A stretch of DNA of 64,000 bases from a bacterium (GCA_016124895.1 WGMU01000033.1:22827-86826); one strand, 5' to 3'; shown: positions 39,409-49,254, counted from the stretch's first letter. Numbers and translations are program-made. Notes: generated from the sequence alone by a model not told the origin.

Positions 39409-40724
39409 TCAGCCAACCAGCTCACCAATCGGTCGCGCGTCTTCAGGCAGGAGCATTACCGGGAGTTCGACCTGGTTGCGGATCATCAGATGCGGGTCGA
39501 TGCCCAGGTTGTGGTAGATCGTCGCCAGGATGTCGCGGAAGTGGACCGGGCGGTCTTCGGCGTAGGCTCCTGTCTTATCGGTCGAGCCGATGACCTGGCC
39601 GACCTTCATGCCACCGCCTGCCAGCCAGACGCAGTTGACCGGAGCCCAGTGGTCGCGGCCGGCGTCCTTGTTGATCTTTGGCGTCCGGCCGAATTCGTCG
39701 CAGACGACGACGGTGACGTCATCGCCGAGCCCGCGCTCATAGATGTCAGCAATCAGCGCTGAGATGCCCTGATCGAACGTCGGCAGGTGCTTCTTCAGAT
39801 GGGCGAAGTTGTTGCCATGCGTGTCCCAGAAACCGTACGCGACGGTGACGACACGGACGCCGGCTTCGACCAGGCGGCGAGCCATCAGCAGTTGCTCGTT
39901 CCACAGCGGAGCCCCGTCGCCCAGGTGCGTCGACGAACCTTTGCCGTAACGTTCGCGCGTGGCGTCGCTTTCCTTCGAGACGTCGAGAGCGTCGACCAGT
40001 TCGGACGAGGTCAGCACGCTGAAAGCGCGATCGTAAATCTCGTCCATGCCCAGCAGGTTCGCATCGTCGGCGTGACGGCGGAGCGAGTCGAAACGCCGCA
40101 GCAGGTCGCGACGGCTCTGAAAATGATCCCGCTCGACAAACCGCAGCTTCATACTGGCCAGGTCTTCGCCATCGGCCTTCACCTGGTTGTATTTCGGCCC
40201 GAGATATCCGGCGTCGGCGCTGTTGTACGGCCGGTGCTTCATCGTTGGAAACAGATCGACGAACGGCGGCGTTACGGGATTGGTCGGACCGAGCACCTGC
40301 GAGACAACCGAGCCGAAGTTTGGAATCCCGTCACGCTGAACCGTGCTCATCGGCTGGCCGGTCAGGCAGTGAAAGCTCGAATGCTCGTCCCGCAGACCGA
40401 CGATCGATCGCACGACAGCGCAGCGGTCGGCGACTTCTGCGAACTTCGGCATCAGTTCGCCGACCAGCAGGCCGGGAACGTTCGTCGGGATCGGAACGAA
40501 TTCGCCGCGGATCTCTTTCGGCGCGTCCGGCTTCAAATCCACCGTGTCCTGATGCGAAATGCCTCCGGACAGGTAGACCATGATCACGGACTTGTTCGAG
40601 CGACTGCCTGCTGCCTGTTCGGCTCGCAGGACGTCCGTCAGCGAGAGGCCGCCGACTGCCAGGCTGCCGGGCTGCCGGCCTGCAGGAACGATCGTCGCGA
40701 AATGCCGTCGCAGAAACGTTTCAT
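39409..40724 (-). pseudogene. DUF1501 protein with Tat signal, disrupted by an 8-bp duplication
   Basis: The downstream part (intact frame from the ATG at 40587) is a DUF1501 protein of the sulfatase/alkaline phosphatase superfamily: MVYLSGGISHQDT, DEHSSFHC, FWDTHGNN, DEFGRTP, and the ending PIGELVG. Upstream, a start at 40724 gives MKRFCDGISRRSFLQAG, a twin-arginine signal. The two parts are out of register because an 8-bp unit is doubled at 40662-40677; with one copy removed, the signal runs in frame into the mature protein. As it stands, export and normal translation are lost. The usual DUF1549/DUF1553 cytochrome partner is not adjacent. Confidence 0.85.
40662..40677. repeat. 8-bp perfect tandem duplication causing a frameshift
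   Basis: GGCTGCCG occurs twice in direct succession (40662-40669, 40670-40677). Removing one copy restores the DUF1501 reading frame. Confidence 0.9.
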
Positions 40725-40938
40725 CGTCGAATCCGGATACCGGTGAGCGGAAAGCTGGCGATTAGAACGATCCGCCGGGGGCAGGAGGGCCGAGCAGAGA
40801 CGGATCGAAGGCGGGTCATCGTACGCGTGATGGGGGCACGGATTCCAGATTCAACCCGATCGGTGGGCATTGTCGGCGGCAGTCGACACGGTCAAACCGT
40901 CATTCGCTGAACTGGACAGTGTCACTTTCGGTTGCCGT

Positions 40939-41004
40939 ACAAGCACGAAGCGCAAGCGAGTGAGTCAGTTACGTCAAACACACTCGCTTGCGCTTCGTGC
41001 TTGT
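40939..41004. repeat. Large stem-loop: 24-bp perfect inverted repeat
   Basis: Arms ACAAGCACGAAGCGCAAGCG(AGTG) at 40939-40962 and its exact complement at 40981-41004, separated by 18 bases. It follows moaD and precedes the disrupted DUF1501 gene on the minus strand, so it may end moaD transcription. The arm core resembles a motif I recall as frequent between planctomycete genes. The rest of 40725-41039 shows no gene. Confidence 0.8.
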
Positions 41005-41039
41005 TTCCTCGCACATTTCGCCAAAGCGGCGCTGTCAGA

Positions 41040-41318
41040 TTAACCACCGGAAATCGGCGAGAGCAGCGTAACGGTTGTGCCGTCTGCAAGCGGTTCCACT
41101 GAATCCACCCGGACCTGTTCATCCGCGACAAAGATCAGCAGCGTCGGCTGCGGCGCGTCACCCGTTGTCAGCACCAGCCGCCGAAACGCGTCGTCGTGGT
41201 TCGCCGCTGCCGCTCGCAGCACGTCCACAATCGTTGCCCCGTCTGCGACATTTAGAGCCTCGCGAGCAGTCCCGGCAGCTCGTTTGATCTGAGCAGTGTA
41301 TTCGACAGTGACGTTCAT
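41040..41318 (-). CDS. moaD: MoaD/ThiS-family sulfur-carrier protein
   Basis: A 92-residue beta-grasp protein from the ATG at 41318, ending in the diagnostic Gly-Gly of LLSPISGG. That terminus is adenylated and thiocarboxylated, to give sulfur to molybdopterin (MoaD) or a related product. The middle GATIVDVLRAAA and LADGTTVTLLSP match the family. No moaE or other cofactor gene is adjacent, so MoaD is preferred only by sequence resemblance; a stand-alone sulfur carrier is possible. Confidence 0.8.
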   Translation of the reverse strand: MNVTVEYTAQIKRAAGTAREALNVADGATIVDVLRAAAANHDDAFRRLVLTTGDAPQPTLLIFVADEQVRVDSVEPLADGTTVTLLSPISGG

Positions 41319-41783
41319 CAGGCAGGCTCGCTCGCACACGACAGGAGAAAATCTCGACTCCGTCCATCTCGCGTAGCGTCGTCCCGCGTCGTGTGATTTT
41401 CAAATGCGATGACCAGCCAGGCGGACCTGACGAACAGAAGGGAACGAAGACTCTGGATGCCTGAGTCCTTCGTTTTCTTCGTTGCTCCCTCTCTATCCCA
41501 AAGTGAGGTGAACAGGGGATCAAGAGGACGGCTTACTCCTGATGGCTCCCGAGTTGTGGCCAATCGGCCGGCACGTGTTAGCGTTCTATTGCGAAATGTT
41601 CGGCAAGCTGCGGGCAAACGCTGCGGCGGCTGGCGGGAAACCTCCATTGGCTTCCTGCCAGCCGCCTCTCGGAAGTCGCCGCGGATTTGTCGTTCGTTGT
41701 TTCGAAACCGAAATCGTGTGGCACACGGACCAGCAAGTCAGGCAGGTCCGGCTGATTGAGTGGCTGAGTTACTTATCAGCGAC
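41319..41783. other. Gene-free stretch with a long hairpin
   Basis: No convincing gene. A 15-bp stem (one G-T pair) at 41625-41639 and 41652-41666, with a 12-base loop, lies behind the DUF1559/lipoprotein pair and may end its transcription, although no T-run follows. Confidence 0.5.
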
Positions 41784-42275
41784 TCAGTGACTCGCCAGCA
41801 GATGGAAATCGGCCGTCGAAGTCCCGTCGCCCGGCACCGGGTAAGTGAGCCTGGTTTGCTCAGGATCGCTGTACTCGGTCGGAACCAGCTCCTTTGGAAG
41901 CCCCTTGCCCAGCTTTCGCAGCATGACCGGGTCGGAAGACATGGCTGCGGCGGCCGCCTGAACCTGACCTTCGTCGAGTCCCTCGCCACCAAATCCCGGT
42001 ACCAGTGTTTCCGGTGTGACTCCGTTCTTTCTGGAGATGAAAACCTGGTTGACTCCGCTGACGGCCCCCTGCACCAGTTGGTATTTGCCGCTGGCGTCTG
42101 TCCGGCCGAAGCCGGTCAGGCCATTGCCCATGAAGTAGACCTCGGCGTTATCAAGCGGCTTTCCATTTAATGTGACGATCCCGGAGACGCTGACTGTTTC
42201 GGGACCGCTGGACGAGGAACAGCCGGCGAGAAGAACACCTGTGAGCAGTGAAAGCTGAAAGGCACGGATCATCAT
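41784..42275 (-). CDS. Lipoprotein with carboxypeptidase-regulatory/transthyretin-like domain
   Basis: A 163-residue protein from the ATG at 42275, chosen because AAAGGGGG stands at good distance; the frame could start earlier. Lipobox LLAGC at residues 13-17 gives an acylated Cys. Residues about 25-100 form a single beta-sandwich domain (VSVSGIVTLNGKPLDNAEV, GRTDASGKYQL), common in small planctomycete lipoproteins. The rest is low-complexity. It follows the DUF1559 gene by 73 bp, a recurrent pairing in these bacteria. Function is unknown; an envelope or cell-surface structural role is likely. Confidence 0.85.
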   Translation of the reverse strand: MMIRAFQLSLLTGVLLAGCSSSSGPETVSVSGIVTLNGKPLDNAEVYFMGNGLTGFGRTDASGKYQLVQGAVSGVNQVFISRKNGVTPETLVPGFGGEGLDEGQVQAAAAAMSSDPVMLRKLGKGLPKELVPTEYSDPEQTRLTYPVPGDGTSTADFHLLASH

Positions 42276-42348
42276 TGCCCCCTTTCTGTGAGGTGCGTGT
42301 GTCTGCGTGTCGAACTCGAACGCTTGTCTGACCGCGTACTGGTTGTTG

Positions 42349-43428
42349 TCAGAACTCACCCAGAGTTTCTCCGTCGTGGATATAGTTCAGCAGGCCAAAG
42401 AGTCGGTAATCCATCGAGTCGCTGAGGAAGCGGGAACTGCCGTCAGCGAGCAGGAAATGGGCTCCTCCTGAATGCGTACTGCTGAAGACCCAGGCATAAG
42501 TTCGGCCGGCGGCATCGCCGTTGTAGGCGGCGTTGATGTGCCAGTTGCTCTGGTAGGGAGCAAAGTTCGCTGCCGTCACGGTGGAAGAACTGGCACTTGG
42601 CACGTATCCGTGGCAGCAGGTATGGGTGCCGGTCAATCCCCAGGGACCGTAAGACCCGCTTGTCTTCATCTGATTCCCGCCGTGAGCCTCGCCAACGGCG
42701 ATCGTATTGGATGTGCCGTCGGTGATGTCTGTCAGTCTGGCCGACGCATTGTTACCGAACATGCCCAGGCGAATGTCGTAGGTGTAGGCTGACCAGGGGC
42801 CGCTGTAGTCGGTGAAGCTTCCCACGGCAAACAGATAGCTGGTGCGCACGGCCTTGTTGCGCGAGTAGAAACTCGTCGTACCGGGCGTATCGCTGGCGAT
42901 TTCGCCGGCTTCAGAATGCGTCGGACATTCCAGCAGATTCAGTCGCGACTGCATGACAGGAGCATTGATCGAGTCACTCCCGGAGACCGGCATGCCATAA
43001 GGCGACGACATGCTGGAGCAGTAATTGAAGTCGTACTGGGCGTACGCGCCGTCCTGATCCAGGTAGGGAAGCAGCATCGACCAACCCGTCGTGTTGAGGA
43101 CTTTGTTACCTCCTGTGTAGAACGCGGCGCTGTTGTACCGTCCTGAATTCAGCAGCGCAGGCGGATGGGTGCTCATACTCGAAACATAGTTCTGCAGCGC
43201 GAGGCCGATCTGCTTGAGATTGTTTTTGCATTGCGAGCGTCGAGCTGCCTCACGAGCCGTCTGAACCGCCGGCAGCAGCAGAGCGACCAGAATCGCAATA
43301 ATCGCGACGACGACGAGCAGTTCGATCAGAGTGAATCCGGAGGGTGCTTTCCCTGACGAATGCGGACGCCGCGGTTTGCCTCCAGATCGATCCAGGACTT
43401 TGTGACGAAGAGTGACGGACGCGGCCAT
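42349..43428 (-). CDS. DUF1559 protein with prepilin-type N-terminus
   Basis: A 359-residue protein from the ATG at 43428, which has a perfect AAGGAG site; the open frame further upstream lacks one. The prepilin leader is cut before Phe32 in SGFTLIELLVVVAIIAIL, with the conserved Glu at mature position 5. After the helix come the DUF1559 hallmarks RRSQCKNNLKQIGLALQNY, a DGTSNT motif and HSGGAHFLLADGS near the end. Planctomycetes carry many of these; they are thought to be pseudopilin-like surface proteins. Confidence 0.95.
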   Translation of the reverse strand: MAASVTLRHKVLDRSGGKPRRPHSSGKAPSGFTLIELLVVVAIIAILVALLLPAVQTAREAARRSQCKNNLKQIGLALQNYVSSMSTHPPALLNSGRYNSAAFYTGGNKVLNTTGWSMLLPYLDQDGAYAQYDFNYCSSMSSPYGMPVSGSDSINAPVMQSRLNLLECPTHSEAGEIASDTPGTTSFYSRNKAVRTSYLFAVGSFTDYSGPWSAYTYDIRLGMFGNNASARLTDITDGTSNTIAVGEAHGGNQMKTSGSYGPWGLTGTHTCCHGYVPSASSSTVTAANFAPYQSNWHINAAYNGDAAGRTYAWVFSSTHSGGAHFLLADGSSRFLSDSMDYRLFGLLNYIHDGETLGEF

Positions 43429-43936
43429 TGCAGGCTCCTTGAGAAAGCGGCTTGTGAGCGACAGACATTTCGGCGATACGGACTTCGCCGGGCGGGCTCG
43501 TGAGTTAGCAGTCAGAGTCGATCGTTTGTTGCTCTGACGTGTCAGAGCGGCATGGCGGGGTCGCAACGTGTGTGCCGACGACTCTGGTTTTCAGTTCGTT
43601 TTCTGCAGGACGGCGATGTTGCGGTGAGTCCCGTGACCGTGCGCGAGGAAATGCGGGAACCACAACGTGTGAAAGCAAACAGGTCCGACGTTCGTTCGTG
43701 ACGTCCGGCGAGAAGCGATTCGCGATGGAGAATCGGTCGAGAACGCCGTTGAATGCGTTCGCCAGGAGTTGCTGGATGGGTGCTGACAACAGACGTCCGA
43801 CAATCGAGCATTCCTGCTTATTCGCGGCGCAGAGTGGAGCTGCCGATCGAACAGCGATTGACTGGTTGAACGGCGTCGCGTAACGAGGTTCGGGAATCCA
43901 TAACCAGGTTCGGCTGCTGGACATGGTGGAGACAAG
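43429..43936. other. Divergent upstream region of DUF1559 and SDR genes
   Basis: No gene is supported on either strand; open frames here lack motifs and ribosome sites. An 8-bp inverted repeat with a 2-base centre (GCTCTGAC and GTCAGAGC, 43531-43548) lies 103 bp before the DUF1559 start and could be an operator. Confidence 0.4.
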
Positions 43937-44815
43937 ATGATGAACAAGCACAATCGATCGCTGCGTGACCGAACTCTGCTGATCACGGGCGGAACGCGGG
44001 GGATTGGAAAGGCGATCGGACTGCGGGCGGCGCGCGATGGTGCGAACGTCGTCATTCTCGGCAAGACGACGGAGCCGCATCCGAAGCTGCCAGGCACGAT
44101 TTATTCAGCGGCGGACGAGATCGAAGCGGCCGGCGGGCAGGCGCTGGCGGTGCCGTGTGATCTGCGGTTTGAAGATCAGGTGGCGACTGCGGTTGAGCAG
44201 GCCGTCGAGCGGTTCGGCAGGATCGACATTCTGGTCAACAATGCCAGCGCGATCTTTCTGGCCGGGACGCTCGACACGCCGATCAAACGCTTTGATCTGA
44301 TGCACCAGGTGAATACGCGGGCGACGTTTCTGAGCAGTCAGCTCTGCCTGCCGCATCTGCTGAAGTCATCGAATCCGCACATTCTCAGTCTGGCTCCGCC
44401 CGTTGACATCGACCGCGGCTGGTTTGCCGGGACGCTGCCATACACGCTGGCGAAATACGGGATGAGCCTGTGCGTACTCGGGCTCTCGCAGGAGTTCGCC
44501 GCGCAGGGCGTCGCGGTCAACGCACTGTGGCCGAAAACCGGGATCGCGACAGCGGCCGTAGAGAACCTGCTCGGCGGACCGGAGGCTGCCAGCATGTGCC
44601 GGAAGCCGGAGATCGTGGCTGACGCTGCCTGGGAGATGCTTACGCAGAACAGTCGCGCGTTCTCCGGTCAGTTTCTGATCGACGAAGACGTGCTGCGTGA
44701 CGCTGGCGTGACGGATTTCGACCGGTATGCCGTGACTCCGGGCACGCCGCTGATGCCGGATTTTTTTCTCGGTGAGCCGGACTTTCGTGTTCTCAGTCGG
44801 CTGCTTCACGGCTGA
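43937..44815 (+). CDS. SDR-family oxidoreductase, HSDL2-like
   Basis: A 292-residue short-chain dehydrogenase. The NADP-binding motif TGGTRGIG, a short insert (KTTEPHPKLPGTIYSA) and LVNNASAIFLAGT are followed by the catalytic Ser region ILSLAPP, Tyr/Lys in YTLAKYGMS, and NALWPKTGIATAA. The insert and the tail beyond the Rossmann fold resemble the hydroxysteroid dehydrogenase-like 2 group, which acts on lipid-type substrates. GGAGACAAG precedes the double ATG. It stands alone in front of the glycan locus. Confidence 0.85.
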   Translation: MMNKHNRSLRDRTLLITGGTRGIGKAIGLRAARDGANVVILGKTTEPHPKLPGTIYSAADEIEAAGGQALAVPCDLRFEDQVATAVEQAVERFGRIDILVNNASAIFLAGTLDTPIKRFDLMHQVNTRATFLSSQLCLPHLLKSSNPHILSLAPPVDIDRGWFAGTLPYTLAKYGMSLCVLGLSQEFAAQGVAVNALWPKTGIATAAVENLLGGPEAASMCRKPEIVADAAWEMLTQNSRAFSGQFLIDEDVLRDAGVTDFDRYAVTPGTPLMPDFFLGEPDFRVLSRLLHG

Positions 44816-45060
44816 ACGCGGACGGCAGATTTTGACGTCTGGACTGGTCTGGACAGGTCGCGGGAATTCGGCCTAAAACCCGAAGCGGCAATCCGATCTG
44901 GACCCATTGCGTCCGAATGAGCCGCTGAATTGTCACCCTTTTTGATGAGCATTTCCGACACGCGCAGGAAGCGCGGGCTGCAACAGATTGGCCGATACCG
45001 TCTTGTCTGAACCCACTTTCCGGGCGATCGACGGACAGCACCGCATGGAGGCGGAATTCC

Positions 45061-47046
45061 GTGGACAGTACTTCCCGCCTGATTCCGTATGCCTGGAAGT
45101 ATCGCTACCAGTTGCTGTTTTCAGCGTTTCTGGCGCTGATCGTCGCGCTCCTCTGGGGGCTGAATCTGTCGGTCACGTTCCCACTGGTGAAGGTTCTGCT
45201 GGAAGGCGAGTCGCTGGAACAGTACGTCCAGGGACGCATCACTGAGCTGAACGTCGAGATCGAAACTCGTGAAACTCAACTGCAGGAGCTGAACGACGAG
45301 CAGCACAACGCCGCCGCGCGGACACAGGAAAAACTCAGTTCTGCCAATCACTCGCTGGCGATGTTTGTGGCGATTCAGGACTGGGTGCTGCCGTGGGTTC
45401 CAGACGATCGCTTCGATACCTTTGCGGCGATGCTGGGGCTGCTGTTTTTCGTCGCCTGTCTGAAGTGCGTATTTGCGTGGACGCAGGAAGTGGTGATCGG
45501 CGCCGTGGTTCAGCGGTGCGTCATGCGCATTCGTCAGGACGCGCTGCGCCATGTGTTGCGACTCGACCTGCAGACGGTCAGTACCAACGGCACGTCGGAC
45601 CTGCTGGCGCGCTTTACGAATGACTCGGAAACGCTTGTCGGCGGCCTCAGTCTGCTGGGTGTCCGGCTCGTCCGCGAACCGCTGAAGGCGCTGGCGTGTA
45701 TCGGCTTCGCGTTCTTTCTGAACTGGCGGCTGACGCTGCTTGCCGTGCTGGTTGTGCCGCTGCTGCTCGCATCGTTCCACCGCTTCGGAAAACGGCTGAA
45801 GAAAGCCTCTCGTCTGAGTCTCGAAAGCATGTCCCGGATGTACAAGCTGCTGGCGGAGACGCTGGAGTCGTTCAAAATTGTGACGGCGTTCAGCGCGGCC
45901 AGTCGCCACCGGCATCAGTTTCATCTGGAGAACCGCGAGTTCTACCGGCAGTACATGAAGGTCGTCCGCGTCGGCGCGTTGATGTCACCGACGACAGAAC
46001 TTGTCGGGATGATTGCAGTGTTCATGGCCCTGTTGCCCGCCGCGTATCTGGTGCTGCGCGGCGTGACGTCGATCTGGGGGATCAAACTCGCGACCAGCCA
46101 GCTCGATGTTTCGGACCTCTCCGTGCTGTATGCGCTGCTGGCCGGCACGCTCGATCCGATCCGGAAGCTGTCCGGCATTTTTCGGCATATCAAGGCGTCT
46201 GCCGCCGCCTGCGACCGCGTGTTCGGCATCATGGATCTGTCGACGCAGGTCGCTGAGCCTGCCTGTCCGCGACGGCTGCCGGAAACCATTCGCTCGATTC
46301 GGTTCGAGGGTGTCGTCTTCAGTTACGCCGACCGGAAGAATGCGACCCGGAAAGTGCCGCCGGTCCTGAAGGGCGTCTCGCTCGATATTCGCAAGGGCGA
46401 CGTCGTTGCGGTGATTGGCACCAACGGATCGGGCAAGTCAACGCTGATCAACATGCTGCCGCGGTTCTATGACTGCTCGGAAGGCGCCGTTTTATTTGAC
46501 GACGTCGACGTCCGGAATGTCCAGCTCCGCGAATTGCGCAGCCGGATCGGGCTGGTCACTCAGGAAACGCTGCTGTTCGACACGACGATCTACAACAACA
46601 TTCTTTACGGACGCCCGCATGCGACTCATGAAGAAGTCGAACACGCGGCTGCGCACGCTCACGTGACTCAGTTTCTGGAACAGCTTCCCGACGGGTTTGA
46701 CACCGTCGTCGGTGAACGCGGGCAGTCGCTTTCCGGCGGTCAGCGTCAGCGAATTGCTCTGGCCCGAGCGATCCTCAAAGATCCCGAGATTCTGATTCTC
46801 GACGAAGCGACATCGGCAATCGATCACCACAGCGAGCAGTTGATCCATAAGGCGCTGCAGGAATTCTCCCGTGAACGGACGGTCTTCATCATTTCGCATG
46901 TGCTCAGTCAGACATTCGTCGACCTCGTCACACGGATCGTCGTCCTCGACGACGGAAAAGTGATCGGCGACGGGACGCATCTCGAACTGCTGACTTCGTG
47001 CGACCGCTACCGGTCGCTGTGTCAGATTCACCATCGCGCAGCCTGA
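45061..47046 (+). CDS. MsbA-like ABC exporter, fused membrane and ATPase domains
   Basis: A 661-residue half-transporter. The start is GTG at 45061 with GGAGGCG before it. Six membrane segments fill about 15-385; between the first two lies a charged coiled-coil insert of about 50 residues (from about 52) that should face outside. The nucleotide-binding domain has Walker A GTNGSGKST, signature LSGGQRQRIALA, Walker B ILILDEATS and switch His in IISHVLS. In this locus it is the likely exporter of lipid-linked glycan or lipid A-type material. The insert is unusual for MsbA. Confidence 0.93.
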   Translation: MDSTSRLIPYAWKYRYQLLFSAFLALIVALLWGLNLSVTFPLVKVLLEGESLEQYVQGRITELNVEIETRETQLQELNDEQHNAAARTQEKLSSANHSLAMFVAIQDWVLPWVPDDRFDTFAAMLGLLFFVACLKCVFAWTQEVVIGAVVQRCVMRIRQDALRHVLRLDLQTVSTNGTSDLLARFTNDSETLVGGLSLLGVRLVREPLKALACIGFAFFLNWRLTLLAVLVVPLLLASFHRFGKRLKKASRLSLESMSRMYKLLAETLESFKIVTAFSAASRHRHQFHLENREFYRQYMKVVRVGALMSPTTELVGMIAVFMALLPAAYLVLRGVTSIWGIKLATSQLDVSDLSVLYALLAGTLDPIRKLSGIFRHIKASAAACDRVFGIMDLSTQVAEPACPRRLPETIRSIRFEGVVFSYADRKNATRKVPPVLKGVSLDIRKGDVVAVIGTNGSGKSTLINMLPRFYDCSEGAVLFDDVDVRNVQLRELRSRIGLVTQETLLFDTTIYNNILYGRPHATHEEVEHAAAHAHVTQFLEQLPDGFDTVVGERGQSLSGGQRQRIALARAILKDPEILILDEATSAIDHHSEQLIHKALQEFSRERTVFIISHVLSQTFVDLVTRIVVLDDGKVIGDGTHLELLTSCDRYRSLCQIHHRAA

Positions 47047-47093
47047 CAGGCTTGATTGATTTCCCAGCAATTCACACAACAGGTACCGGAGCG

Positions 47094-47909
47094 ATGACGA
47101 GTGTTCTCGCCATACTGCTTGGCATCAGCGTCGTCGCTCTGCTCGTGACGCTGTACGAATTGAATCGCCGACTGAACGCGCACTGCGGACGCGGTCTGCT
47201 GGGCCGCTGGAAGATTCCCACGACGCAGCTCGCGAACGTCGACTCGATCTTCGCGGAGTCTGAACTCGGAGTGTCGTTTGACTGCGAAGTTCGCTTTCTT
47301 GGCGGTCAGGCAACGGGGACGACCAGCGAACAGGAAGGCTGGATTCTCGCCGTGCTGAGTAAGCAGGCGCGGCGGCTGTTCGAGTTTGGAACCTGCACTG
47401 GCCGGACAACGTGGCTCTGGGCGGCAAACAGCCCTGCTGATGCTCGAATCACAACGCTCACACTGTCACCCGACGAACTGGCAACTTACCGGGCCGAGCC
47501 TGGTGATTCCCGCTCAGACACGCACAACGCGCAGGTCGAGTCGGCCTTTCAGCAGTTCCTCTACAGCGACACCGACGTCGAAGACAAGATCGAGCAGTTG
47601 TTCGGCGACAGTAAGGACTTCGATCCCGAGCCATACGCGGAGTCAATGGATCTGATCTTTGTCGACGGCTCACACGCCTACTCGTACGTTCTGAGCGATA
47701 CCGAAAAAGCACTGCGGATGCTGAAGCCAGGCGGGCTGCTCCTGTGGCATGACTACCGCGGCCCATTCAAAGCGGGTGATGTTTTCCGTGCTCTGAACGA
47801 GCTGTCGGACCGCCTGCCGTTACAGCGCATCAGGGAGACGTCTCTGGTGATGTATCGCAAACCGGAGGCTGCTGCAGAAGTCTCTCACGTCGTTCGCCGG
47901 GCCGCATGA
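47094..47909 (+). CDS. Membrane-anchored SAM-dependent methyltransferase
   Basis: A 271-residue protein from the ATG at 47094 (GGAG upstream, no overlap with the exporter). An N-terminal hydrophobic anchor (3-21) precedes a Methyltransf_24-type Rossmann domain: LFEFGTCTGRTTWLWA binds SAM, DLIFVDGSHAYSYVLSDTEK marks the family, and LKPGGLLLWHDY closes it. The usual Gly-rich loop is slightly altered (GTCTGRT). It probably methylates a sugar or lipid in the envelope pathway. It follows the ABC exporter by 47 bp. Confidence 0.85.
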   Translation: MTSVLAILLGISVVALLVTLYELNRRLNAHCGRGLLGRWKIPTTQLANVDSIFAESELGVSFDCEVRFLGGQATGTTSEQEGWILAVLSKQARRLFEFGTCTGRTTWLWAANSPADARITTLTLSPDELATYRAEPGDSRSDTHNAQVESAFQQFLYSDTDVEDKIEQLFGDSKDFDPEPYAESMDLIFVDGSHAYSYVLSDTEKALRMLKPGGLLLWHDYRGPFKAGDVFRALNELSDRLPLQRIRETSLVMYRKPEAAAEVSHVVRRAA

Positions 47910-47943
47910 CTCCTCTGGGTGAATTCACGGAAGAATCTGTCAG

Positions 47944-49077
47944 ATGTCGACTTCACTGCCTGCTGTTGTGATCGATGCCGAACGGTTGAAGCATCCGTAT
48001 TGCGGACTCGGCCAGTTCAGCCGGTATCTCGGACGGGCGTTGATTGAGGCCTGTGCCGAACGATTCGATCCCGTGTTTCTGCTGCCGTGGCCGAGCGTTC
48101 CAGCCGAAGCGGACCTGCAGCCCACGCGTTCGATCCGCGCATACCCGTGGCGTCGCGAAGACTGCTTTTCAATCCTGCGCCCGGTTGTTCCGTGGCGGCT
48201 TTGCCGACAGCCGGCACTCTGGCACACAACGCACCAGCAGGCTCGCTATCTGCCCACCGACCCGCGCGTCCCGGTCGTTCTGACGATTCACGATCTCAAC
48301 TTTCTGCGGGAGAAGTCCGGTCCAAAAATCAAACGGAATCTCGACAGAGTCCAGCGTCTGGTCGATCGGGCGTCTGTCGTGACAACGATCTCGCAGTTTG
48401 TCGCTGAAGAACTGCACGAGCACCTCAACCTGCGAGGCCAACCGCCGCGAGTCATCTATAACGGCCTGTCGCTTGACGCGAACGAAACGGGAACCCGCCC
48501 GTCCTTTGTCACCGCTCGACCGTTTCTGTTTGCAATCGGGACGGTCTATCGCAAGAAGAATTTTCATGTGCTTGTCGATCTGGCTGCCCGGTTGCCGGAG
48601 TACGATCTCGTCATCGCCGGAACGCACCACGCAGAGTATGTCGAGCAGATTCGACAACTGGCCAGGCAGGCGCAGCTTGACGACCGGTTGATTCTGCCGG
48701 GAGGCGTCTCCGAGCAGCACCGGCAATGGCTGTACCACAACTGCGCAGCGTTTCTGTTTCCGTCACTGACCGAAGGTTTCGGCCTGCCGGCGATTGAAGC
48801 AATGTCCTGCGGGCGTCCCGTCTTTCTTTCACGACTGACGAGTCTGCCGGAAGTCGGCGGCCCACTCGCGTTCTACTGGGACTCGTTCGAGCCCGACGAA
48901 ATGACGCGCGTGTTTCAGCAGGGCATGGCGACGTTTCAGTCCGATCCAACCTACGCTGAGCAACTGCGTCGGCGGGCCGACCAGTTTCGCTGGGAGAACG
49001 CCGCCCGTCAGTACGTCGACCTTTACCAGGAAACGCTGGATGCCGCGAACAGACAGCGTGAACATTGTGCAGCGTGA
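47944..49077 (+). CDS. GT4-family glycosyltransferase
   Basis: A 377-residue GT-B glycosyltransferase. The N-terminal domain ends near VTTISQFVAEEL. The C-terminal domain carries FLFAIGTVYRKKNF, a glycine-rich LILPGGVS and the E-x7-E donor motif in EGFGLPAIEAMSCGRPV. It transfers a nucleotide-activated sugar, probably retaining the anomeric configuration. The gene lies 34 bp behind the methyltransferase and upstream of a second transferase, in an envelope glycan locus. Acceptor and sugar are unknown. Confidence 0.93.
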   Translation: MSTSLPAVVIDAERLKHPYCGLGQFSRYLGRALIEACAERFDPVFLLPWPSVPAEADLQPTRSIRAYPWRREDCFSILRPVVPWRLCRQPALWHTTHQQARYLPTDPRVPVVLTIHDLNFLREKSGPKIKRNLDRVQRLVDRASVVTTISQFVAEELHEHLNLRGQPPRVIYNGLSLDANETGTRPSFVTARPFLFAIGTVYRKKNFHVLVDLAARLPEYDLVIAGTHHAEYVEQIRQLARQAQLDDRLILPGGVSEQHRQWLYHNCAAFLFPSLTEGFGLPAIEAMSCGRPVFLSRLTSLPEVGGPLAFYWDSFEPDEMTRVFQQGMATFQSDPTYAEQLRRRADQFRWENAARQYVDLYQETLDAANRQREHCAA

Positions 49078-49254
49078 CGGGCGACTGAACCCGGTTGAAC
49101 CGCAGGAGACGTGGCAGTCTGTTTCAGTCCAGGTACCTCGTCAGTGAAAAATGTGATCAACTGAAAAGGACTCTCGACGACTTTGCGATCCAACACAGAC
49201 AACGGAGCGCACTTCACGCCACAGTCATCAGTCGACAGGAATCGTCACCGCAGC

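Noticed and set aside
43505..44080. Open frame of 191 codons on the minus strand before the SDR gene
   Set aside because: It has no motifs, overlaps the SDR start in antisense, and has skewed Arg/Ser composition.
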